A DNA stretch of 5,998 bases from contig DIYB01000002.1 of the NCBI GenBank assembly GCA_002428865.1, positions 8,730 through 14,727 on the forward strand, given 5' to 3'. Below the pieces are notes generated by a model. The model was not told the DNA's origin, searched no databases, and worked only from the letters and a program-made list of their open reading frames with translations. The stretch comes from Patescibacteria group bacterium UBA6065 (GTDB lineage Bacteria > Patescibacteriota > Minisyncoccia > Phycocordibacterales > UBA6065). Positions 1 through 4,903 of this stretch are shown one piece after another. The position numbers and the translations under genes are program-made. Numbering within the stretch: position 1 is the stretch's first letter; each line of letters opens with the position of its first letter.

Positions 1-537
1 GAAGGCAAGATACGAGCCATTCGATTTGCTCGTGAGCACAAAATACCACTCTTTGGACTCTGCTACGGTATGCAGTTGTTGGCTGTTGAGTACGCGCGTA
101 CGGTTCTCGGCTGGAGTGACGCACACACGACAGAGATTAATCCCCAGACATCTCGTCCAGTTATCCATGTCATGCCAGAACAGGAGAAAAAACTTCTCTC
201 TCAAGACTACGGTGGCACCATGCGCCTTGGCGTCTATAAAGCTGTGCTCAGGAAAGGATCTCTCGCAGCTTCTGCGTATGGCGTGCGTGCCATATCCGAA
301 CGCCATCGTCACCGATATGAGGTCAATAACACCTTCCGCAAGGATCTCGAAGCTGCGGGGCTCATTTTTTCTGGTACATCACCTGACGGACAACTCGCTG
401 AAATCGCGGAGCTACCTGTATCTATCCACCCATTTTTCCTCGGCACACAGTTTCATCCGGAGTTTCTCGCACGGCCACTCTCACCACATCCGCTCTTCAC
501 CTCTTTTATACGCGCCAGTCTGGCACGATCCAAGTAG
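1..537 (+). CDS. pyrG: CTP synthase, C-terminal glutaminase domain (5'-truncated by window edge)
   Basis: This is the last 178 codons of CTP synthase, which makes CTP from UTP and ATP with ammonia released from glutamine. It acts in the cytosol at the final step of de novo pyrimidine nucleotide synthesis. The visible part is the class I glutamine amidotransferase domain. The nucleophile elbow GLCYGMQ has its Cys at visible codon 21, and the HPE motif (FHPEF) supplies the catalytic His and Glu at visible codons 152 and 154. The ERHRHRYEVNN segment and the opening EGKIRAIRFAREHKIP are characteristic of PyrG rather than other amidotransferases. The frame is open from base 1, and the amidoligase domain lies left of the window. 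One oddity is Tyr after the nucleophile Cys-Leu position, where GICLGMQ/GLCLGMQ is usual. The TAG stop is 49 bp before the next gene, which has its own promoter-like element. Identification is firm. Confidence 0.96.
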   Translation, partial: EGKIRAIRFAREHKIPLFGLCYGMQLLAVEYARTVLGWSDAHTTEINPQTSRPVIHVMPEQEKKLLSQDYGGTMRLGVYKAVLRKGSLAASAYGVRAISERHRHRYEVNNTFRKDLEAAGLIFSGTSPDGQLAEIAELPVSIHPFFLGTQFHPEFLARPLSPHPLFTSFIRASLARSK

Positions 538-541
538 TATC

Positions 542-550
542 TGGTACACT
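542..550 (+). promoter_or_regulatory. Candidate extended -10 promoter for the YceI-like gene
   Basis: TGGTACACT fits the extended -10 pattern TGnTAnnnT, with four of six matches to TATAAT. It lies just after the pyrG stop. A poor -35 match (TGGCAC, 521-526) sits 18 bp upstream. Transcription would begin near 557 and give a leader of about 30 nt. Inferred from sequence pattern only. Confidence 0.35.
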
Positions 551-586
551 GAGGCATCATTAGTATTCATGTACCCATAGAGCCGT

Positions 587-1261
587 ATGAAAAAAACAGT
601 TATTGTCTCAGCCACACTTCTTATTATCGGACTCTGTGCGTATCTTGGGTACGTATATGTGACGCGACCTGCCCCAGCACCAAGTGACACATCGGTATTA
701 TTGGGCACAGCTGAGACAGTCTCAGGTGAGAGTGCGGTGTACCGGATCAGTGTGGGATCAGAAGCATCTTTTTCGATATATGAGCTTTTGAACGGTAAGG
801 ACAAGACCGTTGTCGGTGTCACTCCAGATATTGCTGGTGATATCCGTGTCATAAATGGTGTGATCGAGATAGGTGAGCTCTCGATCAATGCTCGTACACT
901 GCGTACCGACTCTCTGCGTAGGGATGGCGCTATCTCTCGACTCATATTGAAGTCGGATGTTCCGGAGAATGAGTTTATTACGTTTTCTCCTCGATCAATT
1001 TCAGGTGCTCCTAAAAAGGTGAGAGAGGGTGAAGACATGTCTTTCTCGGTGACCGGTGATCTCACTATATCTGGTGTGACCCGATCGGAGACGTTTGAGG
1101 TCACTGCCCGAATCGAGGAAGGGGTCCTCTCTGGTATGGCTCAGGCAACAATCTCTCGCAAGGCGTATTCGCTCGTTGTCCCGAATCTGCCATTTATTGC
1201 AAATGTTGCTGATGCGGTCGAACTCAAGGCGACTATTGCCGCATCTCAGATCTCTCTCTAA
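587..1261 (+). CDS. Membrane-anchored YceI-like domain protein
   Basis: The protein has 224 residues. Residues 4-25 form a hydrophobic segment after two Lys, a signal anchor or signal peptide. A Pro/Ala-rich linker (about 27-35) follows, then a domain matching the YceI fold from about residue 40 to the end. YceI-like signs are the early ASFSIYELL strand, the VVGVTPDIAGDIRV strand pair, the ARTLRTDSLRRDG segment (the family's 'L.TD...RD' signature), ITFSPRSI, and VTGDLTISGVTR ('G.LTi.GvT+'). The known family is a lipocalin-like barrel that binds isoprenoid or other lipid ligands outside the cytoplasm; the ligand here cannot be read from sequence. Cys17 is preceded by Ile-Gly-Leu, a poor lipobox, so a lipoprotein is unlikely. 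The ATG is chosen because it opens the signal segment; no strong ribosome binding site is seen. The stop is 4 bp before a strong terminator, so this is the last gene of its transcript. Confidence 0.85.
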   Translation: MKKTVIVSATLLIIGLCAYLGYVYVTRPAPAPSDTSVLLGTAETVSGESAVYRISVGSEASFSIYELLNGKDKTVVGVTPDIAGDIRVINGVIEIGELSINARTLRTDSLRRDGAISRLILKSDVPENEFITFSPRSISGAPKKVREGEDMSFSVTGDLTISGVTRSETFEVTARIEEGVLSGMAQATISRKAYSLVVPNLPFIANVADAVELKATIAASQISL

Positions 1262-1264
1262 ATC

Positions 1265-1297
1265 AAAACACACCGCCGGTAGGGCGGTGTGTTTTTT
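1265..1297. terminator. Bidirectional intrinsic terminator between convergent genes
   Basis: A perfect 13-bp stem (AAAACACACCGCC, 1265-1277, with its complement at 1283-1295) closes a 5-nt loop (GGTAG). On the + strand the arm ends in six T (1292-1297). On the - strand the same hairpin is followed by TTTTGATTT. It lies 3 bp after the YceI-like stop and 8 bp after the end of the small - strand gene, so it can stop transcription from both sides. Confidence 0.9.
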
Positions 1298-1305
1298 CCG
1301 AATGT

Positions 1306-1410
1306 TTATCGCGCGCGCTTTTGAGCGAGACGCGCATGCTTTGTAGCGAGGCGCTTCTTGGTCTTTTTTGAGCGTGACTTTTTCGGACGCGAATTGTTTC
1401 TCTTTGCCAT
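1306..1410 (-). CDS. 34-residue, extremely basic small protein of unknown family
   Basis: A short frame reads from ATG at 1410 to TAA at 1308-1306. Of 34 residues, 16 are Lys or Arg (9 K, 7 R), there is no Asp or Glu, and the rest are mainly Ser, Ala, Thr and Asn. The start MAKRNNSRPKKSRSKK and the end LAQKRAR resemble, in composition only, the very small basic ribosomal proteins (bS22, bL37, bTHX types) or nucleoid/RNA-binding peptides; I do not recognise a family. Support for a real gene is its own promoter-like element, placed so that +1 falls on the ATG (see 1417-1425), and a strong shared terminator 8 bp past its stop. No ribosome binding site precedes the ATG, consistent with a leaderless mRNA. 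An alternative - strand start at 1433 with an AGGAG motif opens another frame, but that frame runs through the terminator stem and lacks the biased composition. Confidence 0.7.
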   Translation of the reverse strand: MAKRNNSRPKKSRSKKTKKRLATKHARLAQKRAR

Positions 1411-1416
1411 GTGTCT

Positions 1417-1425
1417 ATGATAGCA
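1417..1425 (-). promoter_or_regulatory. Extended -10 element giving a leaderless start for the small basic gene
   Basis: Read on the - strand, TGCTATCAT is an extended -10 (TGn + TATCAT, five of six matches to TATAAT). Six bases separate it from the ATG at 1410. Since +1 normally lies about 7 nt past the hexamer, transcription would start on the A of the ATG. I see no -35 match, which extended -10 promoters often lack. Confidence 0.5.
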
Positions 1426-1463
1426 CACGTCATGTGTCTCCTCTAGATATAGACTAGTCATTT

Positions 1464-1472
1464 TGATAGCAT
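1464..1472 (+). promoter_or_regulatory. Candidate extended -10 for the sugar transferase gene, leaderless spacing
   Basis: TGATAGCAT fits TGn followed by TAGCAT (four of six matches to TATAAT). Seven bases separate it from the ATG at 1480, so the transcript would begin at or one base before the start codon. It is weaker than the divergent element at 1417-1425. No -35 match and no ribosome binding site are visible. Confidence 0.35.
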
Positions 1473-1479
1473 CAGTACT

Positions 1480-2121
1480 ATGTCGACACGAGACACATCA
1501 CCGGTACGCATACCGATAGCAAAAAGAGTTTTTGATATTATCGCGAGTGTGATCGTGATAGTTGTCCTCTTTCCGATTGTTGCGACAATACTCGCACTCG
1601 GACTCGTCGAGCGCCTCCTGTCATCTCGGGCACGTGTACCACTCCTCTATAGAGAAACTCGCATGTCTCAGGGTGCCCCGTTTGATTTTTATAAATTGCG
1701 AACCTTCAAAGCATCTATTGCCCGTGGCGATGAGGGTGTTGTTCATACCAAGGTGCTTGAGCACGACTTTCGCAATCTCACGGCTGTCGGCATGATACTC
1801 GTTCAGCTCTATCTCGATGAATACCCCCAGCTTTTTCTTGTCCTTTTTGGAACGATGACATTTGTCGGTCCTCGTCCAACTAATCCTGAAGTGTATCGCG
1901 GTTATGTTGCAAACGGTGGAGTAGCAAAGACGATCCTAAAAGCGGGACTCACGGGGCATTTTCAAACTCACAAAGCAAAAAAATATCGTCTCGATCAAGA
2001 GAGGGAAGATCTCGCGTATGCTGAATTTGTACGGACACACCGAGGTGCTCGTATCGTGCTCCATGACATCAAGATACTGCTCTATACCATGCTCACCGTC
2101 ATGCGCGCTGAGGGGATATAG
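1480..2121 (+). CDS. Phosphoglycosyltransferase, bacterial sugar transferase family (PglC/WcaJ-like)
   Basis: This 213-residue protein fits the small monotopic phosphoglycosyltransferases, which move a sugar phosphate from a UDP-sugar to polyprenyl phosphate on the inner face of the membrane as the first step of cell-surface glycan synthesis. After a short basic tail comes the family opening KRVFDIIAS (15-23) and a hydrophobic re-entrant helix (about 18-45). Then come YRETRMSQGAPFDFYKLRTF (57-76), the catalytic Asp-Glu pair (D113-E114 in LDEYPQL), FGTMTFVGPRP (123-133, with the substrate-binding PRP) and the LTGHFQ segment (157-162). The length matches single-domain enzymes such as PglC, not the longer WbaP/WcaJ type with extra N-terminal helices. 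The sugar is unknown. The stretch before the DE pair (MILVQLY) replaces the usual Arg-rich 'R..SLDELPQL' context, so it is a divergent member. It begins at the first ATG, just after a leaderless-type promoter. Rhs debris starts directly past its stop. Confidence 0.9.
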   Translation: MSTRDTSPVRIPIAKRVFDIIASVIVIVVLFPIVATILALGLVERLLSSRARVPLLYRETRMSQGAPFDFYKLRTFKASIARGDEGVVHTKVLEHDFRNLTAVGMILVQLYLDEYPQLFLVLFGTMTFVGPRPTNPEVYRGYVANGGVAKTILKAGLTGHFQTHKAKKYRLDQEREDLAYAEFVRTHRGARIVLHDIKILLYTMLTVMRAEGI

Positions 2122-2531
2122 CTTCTCAAAGTTGTTGGCCTCCTCGGGGTAGAACCATATCATGCGTTACCCCACAAGGCGAAAGCAAGATAGATTATCT
2201 TTCGGTCGGGGAAAGAGCATTTTGGGGCGCGGCGTTTAGCAAGGCGGGAGGATCAATTGCAAGTAAAGTATCGGGAGGACGTAATGGTCTACAAGCAATA
2301 ACTCAATCCACGTTTACAAAAGCTGCTAATGGGACCATAGACAACTTCAGTGTGAAAACAGCCTCTAAAATCGGGGTTACGCAAATAGTGACAGGCTTAC
2401 CCGAAGCTGGTATTAATTCCGCCATGAACTCATTATCCAGAATCGATTCAGGAACCAAGAGGCTGCTCTCTCAGCTAAAGCAGTTTATGATTCCAAGTGC
2501 GCAAACGAAGCTAAAGAGTATCGGTATATAA
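2112..2531 (+). pseudogene. Start-less coding remnant, probable displaced Rhs/polymorphic toxin C-terminus (tip 1)
   Basis: A frame is open from 2112 to a TAA at 2529-2531 but has no ATG, GTG or TTG until deep inside (GTG in the SVKTAS segment, ATG in NSAMNS), so it cannot be a normal intact gene. From about 2193 the translation looks like real protein: YLSVGERAFWGAAFSKAGGS, then Ser/Thr/Ala/Gly-rich sequence, VTQIVTGLPEAGINSAMNSL, and a basic, helix-prone end (RLLSQLKQFMIPSAQTKLKSIGI). The Ala/Gly-rich segment resembles what often follows the DPxG end of an Rhs core, but the core itself is not visible here. The first ~70 bp after the sugar transferase stop are not convincing as coding, so the break point probably lies near 2122-2195. 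Calling it a toxin tip rests on position (tip, membrane immunity-like gene, then a genuine Rhs core piece), not on a recognised toxin domain. No catalytic motif was found. Confidence 0.55.
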
Positions 2532-2532
2532 T
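2527..2532 (+). promoter_or_regulatory. Possible -10 box for the first immunity-like gene
   Basis: A perfect TATAAT overlaps the TAA stop of tip 1 and lies 17 bases before the ATG at 2550, giving a leader of about 11 nt. No -35 match or TGn extension is present and the area is AT-rich, so it may be chance. If real, it would let the immunity-like gene be expressed although tip 1 has lost its own start. Confidence 0.3.
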
Positions 2533-2549
2533 AATCAAAAGAGATAATT

Positions 2550-3125
2550 ATGAAAACATATATTCCTACAAATTGGGGGTGGTACGTTGCCACATTTATA
2601 ATACTTGGTCCATTTTTGTTTATTTCTTTTATTGAACCCGATTGGTTGGGAAGATTGATTGGGTTGTCATTCTTTTTTGGAATCCCCCCAATTATTGCTT
2701 TTCTATATGCATTTGGTCCACGAAAGAATCTTACTGACATTGCCCACAGAAAAAATCTCTGGCCACAATACATTATTAAGAGAATTGGAGAGAGAGGGGT
2801 GGATATTGTGACAAAAGTTTTATGTTTGATTGCTGGTATGTGGATAGTTTTATTTATGAGCTTACCCTTCGCAAGAGATGTTCTATTTATAATTGATAAT
2901 GCAGGGCCAAAAGAAAAAAAAATGCATGTAGTTGAGAATCAAGGTAGCTCTGTTGCAGGATTTGTCTTTCGAGAGGTTGTTGTTGATTCATACCCCTCTG
3001 GCACGGAGAATACTTTTAGAGCATGGTATTTTTCTCCTCGCTATATTATGCAAGGAAAGACGTACGAATTCCTTTATCTTCCAAACACCCATATAATTCT
3101 TGATGCAAAATCTGTCTCAGAGTAA
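2550..3125 (+). CDS. Three-TM membrane protein, candidate immunity protein for tip 1
   Basis: I do not recognise the family. The 191-residue protein has membrane segments at about 11-28, 34-55 and 88-106. A basic stretch lies between the second and third (RKNLTDIAHRKNLWPQYIIKR), and a C-terminal domain (about 125-187) looks beta-rich, with a TYEFLYLPNTHIILD strand pair. It starts 18 bp after the tip 1 stop, at the place an immunity gene occupies in Rhs/CDI-type cassettes. A membrane immunity protein would suit a tip that attacks or enters the inner membrane. The stop TAA (3123-3125) falls exactly where the Rhs core frame begins to look genuine, so the last few residues may have been altered by the joining event. 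The DNA is visibly AT-rich compared with both flanks. No strong ribosome binding site is seen; AAAAGAGA is the only purine run. The gene is likely real; the immunity role is inferred. Confidence 0.7.
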   Translation: MKTYIPTNWGWYVATFIILGPFLFISFIEPDWLGRLIGLSFFFGIPPIIAFLYAFGPRKNLTDIAHRKNLWPQYIIKRIGERGVDIVTKVLCLIAGMWIVLFMSLPFARDVLFIIDNAGPKEKKMHVVENQGSSVAGFVFREVVVDSYPSGTENTFRAWYFSPRYIMQGKTYEFLYLPNTHIILDAKSVSE

Positions 3126-4071
3126 GTACTACTCTGCTGAGTATACAGATGGTACATACCAGACCGGTACCTCCACCTCATACATATGGGCAGGAGACAC
3201 CCTCGTAGCCTACATAGAGCGTCCTATTGCTTCAGGAAGCCCCTCAGGCACCGCCAAGACTTACTATGTACATCCTGATCATCTAGAAAGTACGAGTGCT
3301 GTGACCAACGAGAGTGGAGATGTAGTCCTCGAGAAAGACTACCTCCCATATGGCTCTACCAGAGTGGAGACAGGTACCACCGACTCAAACAGAGGATTCA
3401 TAGCTCAGTTTGAGAATGAGGGCAATGACCTGTCATATCTCAATGCGAGGTACTATGATGGAGGAAGAGGACAGTTCACATCACAGGATCCGGTGTTTTG
3501 GGAGATTGGAAAAACAGAAGATGGAAAGAAAATATTAACCGCTCCACAGGCCCAAAATAGTTACGGGTACGCTGGAGGGAATCCGATAACGAACAAAGAC
3601 CCAAGCGGACGAATAGCTCAAGCTCTAGCTTTGGTTGCTGTGGCACCAGAGATAGTCATTCCCGCTATCGTGGTCGGGGGTGTCGCGATAGGGTCTTACT
3701 ATCTGACTGAAGCGGTATTAAATAGAGTCGATACCACGAGATTTGTCGGGCCTAGGCAAACACTTGATTTTTCTAAATATGGTGTTGAACAGACTCCTAT
3801 GGGTCCAGAAGACATGTTGCCAAACCTCAATCCTAAATTACCAAAGTGGGTGATAGCAACAATAGGTGGGTTAGTAACAGGGACAATTATTCATGACATA
3901 AGAGAACAATTTATATCGACTGTGGATCAGTTCAAATCTAATAGACAAAAAGACTCAACTGTACTCACAAATATCACTTCGAGTACGGGGCCTACGTTTA
4001 ATGTTAGTGAAGTGAAGAGGTTTGTAGAAAATTATAAGAGAATTACTGGACAGAAAAATAATTCAAAATAA
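3103..4071 (+). CDS. Rhs core fragment with variable C-terminal tip (orphan cassette, tip 2; 5'-truncated)
   Basis: The end of an Rhs (YD-repeat) protein; intact members form a shell around a toxic C-terminal tip. Numbering from a TTG at 3100 (ATG 3103 is residue 2), the core covers about residues 9-170. SYIWAGDTLVAYIE is a YD-type repeat. YYVHPDHLESTSAVTNESGDVV (56-76) matches the 'DHLGST..vtd..G.vv' signature with Glu for Gly. YLPYGS (81-86), ARYYDGGRGQFTSQDP (116-131) and NSYGYAGGNPITNKDPSG (153-170) complete the Rhs-associated core end. After DPSG comes the variable tip (171-323), with a hydrophobic stretch at 173-201, a second at 249-264 and a charged helical tail (NVSEVKRFVENYKR). No known toxin motif was recognised. 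Intact Rhs proteins usually exceed 1000 residues, so most of the shell is missing. The open frame reaches back into the upstream gene, whose last 23 bp overlap it; translation could be coupled there or absent. The DNA becomes more AT-rich after the DPSG codons, typical of exchanged tips. Confidence 0.88.
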   Translation: MQNLSQSKYYSAEYTDGTYQTGTSTSYIWAGDTLVAYIERPIASGSPSGTAKTYYVHPDHLESTSAVTNESGDVVLEKDYLPYGSTRVETGTTDSNRGFIAQFENEGNDLSYLNARYYDGGRGQFTSQDPVFWEIGKTEDGKKILTAPQAQNSYGYAGGNPITNKDPSGRIAQALALVAVAPEIVIPAIVVGGVAIGSYYLTEAVLNRVDTTRFVGPRQTLDFSKYGVEQTPMGPEDMLPNLNPKLPKWVIATIGGLVTGTIIHDIREQFISTVDQFKSNRQKDSTVLTNITSSTGPTFNVSEVKRFVENYKRITGQKNNSK

Positions 4072-4072
4072 A

Positions 4073-4330
4073 ATGTTTTCCTGGATAATATATCTATTGG
4101 TTATAATCCTTTGTTTTTACTTACAAAAAAAATATCGCGATAAAGCATTATCTTGGTATATGACCATATGTTTCTGTGCTTTGTTGATTTCGGTATGGAG
4201 TAAATTTTCACCATCTCTGATTTCTTCATCTTCTTTGTTAGGTTCGGTTAATCTTTATCTGATTTTGATCTCCCGACTGGTATTGGTTGTGTTAGCGGTG
4301 TACATAAGTGTTGTGAGTCTTAAGAAGTAG
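4073..4330 (+). CDS. Small three-TM membrane protein, candidate immunity protein for tip 2
   Basis: No family recognised. It has 85 residues, almost all hydrophobic: membrane segments at about 2-17, 28-45 and 60-82, with a basic KKYRDK between the first two and a Lys-Lys end. The ATG begins one base after the TAA of the Rhs tip frame, so translation is probably coupled to the tip, as expected for a toxin-immunity pair. There is no ribosome binding site in the preceding A-rich DNA. The AT-rich composition matches the tip rather than the Rhs core. A membrane immunity protein would fit the hydrophobic stretches of tip 2 and a membrane-acting toxin; this is an inference. It could also be an accessory protein, with the next gene giving immunity. 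Confidence 0.7.
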   Translation: MFSWIIYLLVIILCFYLQKKYRDKALSWYMTICFCALLISVWSKFSPSLISSSSLLGSVNLYLILISRLVLVVLAVYISVVSLKK

Positions 4331-4333
4331 CTG

Positions 4334-4675
4334 ATGCCCTCTACAATTAACATTGTAGTAGGGATTTTCGGGATTGGACTTATTATTCACTCCATTGCGA
4401 TTAGTAAATCTGCAAAGTACTACTCGTTTTTTAGCAAAACCTATTTTATAGAGCCGGTTTCTAAGGAAGGAAAAGAGAAAGTTGATTTGATAATTCGAGG
4501 AAAAGAACAGAGTGCTCAGCGCTACGGTCTTAGTGTTATGTGTTTGGGATTAGGTGTTATTGCAACGCTATGGTCATTTCGAATAATCGAATCAATATCG
4601 ATTCCATTTGCCGTTTTGGCCGCAATCGGTTTTATTCTAGCTGCTGTTTTTAAGTTAAAGAGTCTCTTTAAATAG
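4334..4675 (+). CDS. Small membrane protein, second candidate immunity/accessory protein
   Basis: No family recognised. The 113-residue protein has an N-terminal membrane segment (about 5-24) and a soluble middle rich in Lys and Glu (about 26-63: SKSAKYY, EPVSKEGKEKVDLIIRGKEQ). Two more membrane segments follow at about 65-82 and 88-107, before a basic end (KLKSLFK). The ATG lies 3 bases after the previous TAG, again implying coupled translation in a three-gene unit: tip, small membrane protein, small membrane protein. A weak AAGAAG stands upstream. It is the last gene of the Rhs island; beyond it the sequence is not convincingly coding. Its size, membrane nature and coupling fit an immunity role for tip 2, but which of the two neighbours protects cannot be told from sequence. 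Confidence 0.7.
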   Translation: MPSTINIVVGIFGIGLIIHSIAISKSAKYYSFFSKTYFIEPVSKEGKEKVDLIIRGKEQSAQRYGLSVMCLGLGVIATLWSFRIIESISIPFAVLAAIGFILAAVFKLKSLFK

Positions 4676-4903
4676 GTGCAATAAAAAACTCGGCCGTTTT
4701 CATAGCACTAGCAAAAAGCCCATGGGTCCTGAGCTATATAAACTAAACTCAACTTGGTTGACTCTCTCGGTTGCGAACTTACCAAGCAGGGTAACGTAAG
4801 GGTATTGTGCCGTGCCTTCCCCTCTCTATGTGAGGCGTCTCGGTCTTCGGATTTAAAATAACTTTTTGGTATTTCCGACACGAATGCGCCGAACAGAGAT
4901 TAA
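4676..4903. other. Gene-poor junction region with short inverted repeats
   Basis: No convincing gene, tRNA or known RNA was found in these 228 bp. They contain a weak hairpin just after the last island gene (AAAAC/GTTTT around TCGGCC, near 4684-4699), a TCAAC-TTG-GTTGA hairpin (4749-4761), and a CTTGGT...ACCAAG inverted repeat (about 4753-4786) enclosing GC-richer sequence. A short + frame without a clear start (4659-4799) encodes a PMGPEL motif also present in tip 2. The region may be the scar at the right edge of the island, or hold an unrecognised RNA. Confidence 0.4.

Noticed and set aside
26..580. Second + frame across the pyrG end
   Set aside because: Out of frame with clear PyrG motifs; a shadow frame.
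481..1104. Long open frame on the - strand across the YceI-like gene
   Set aside because: It is the antisense shadow of the YceI-like gene, overlaps the pyrG 3' end, and its Ser/Thr/Arg-rich translation has no family signs.
1270..1433. Alternative - strand frame from ATG 1433 with an AGGAG motif 4 bases upstream
   Set aside because: It runs through the terminator stem and its composition is ordinary, while the overlapping 34-codon frame is strikingly basic and ends before the terminator. The AGGAG could still matter if the leader is longer than thought.
4684..4699. Intrinsic terminator after the last island gene
   Set aside because: The stem is only AAAAC/GTTTT with a GC loop; too weak to call as a terminator.
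4740..4800. Possible tRNA (GTTCGCAA-like sequence on the - strand)
   Set aside because: No acceptor stem, no matching T-arm pairs and no anticodon arm could be built around it.
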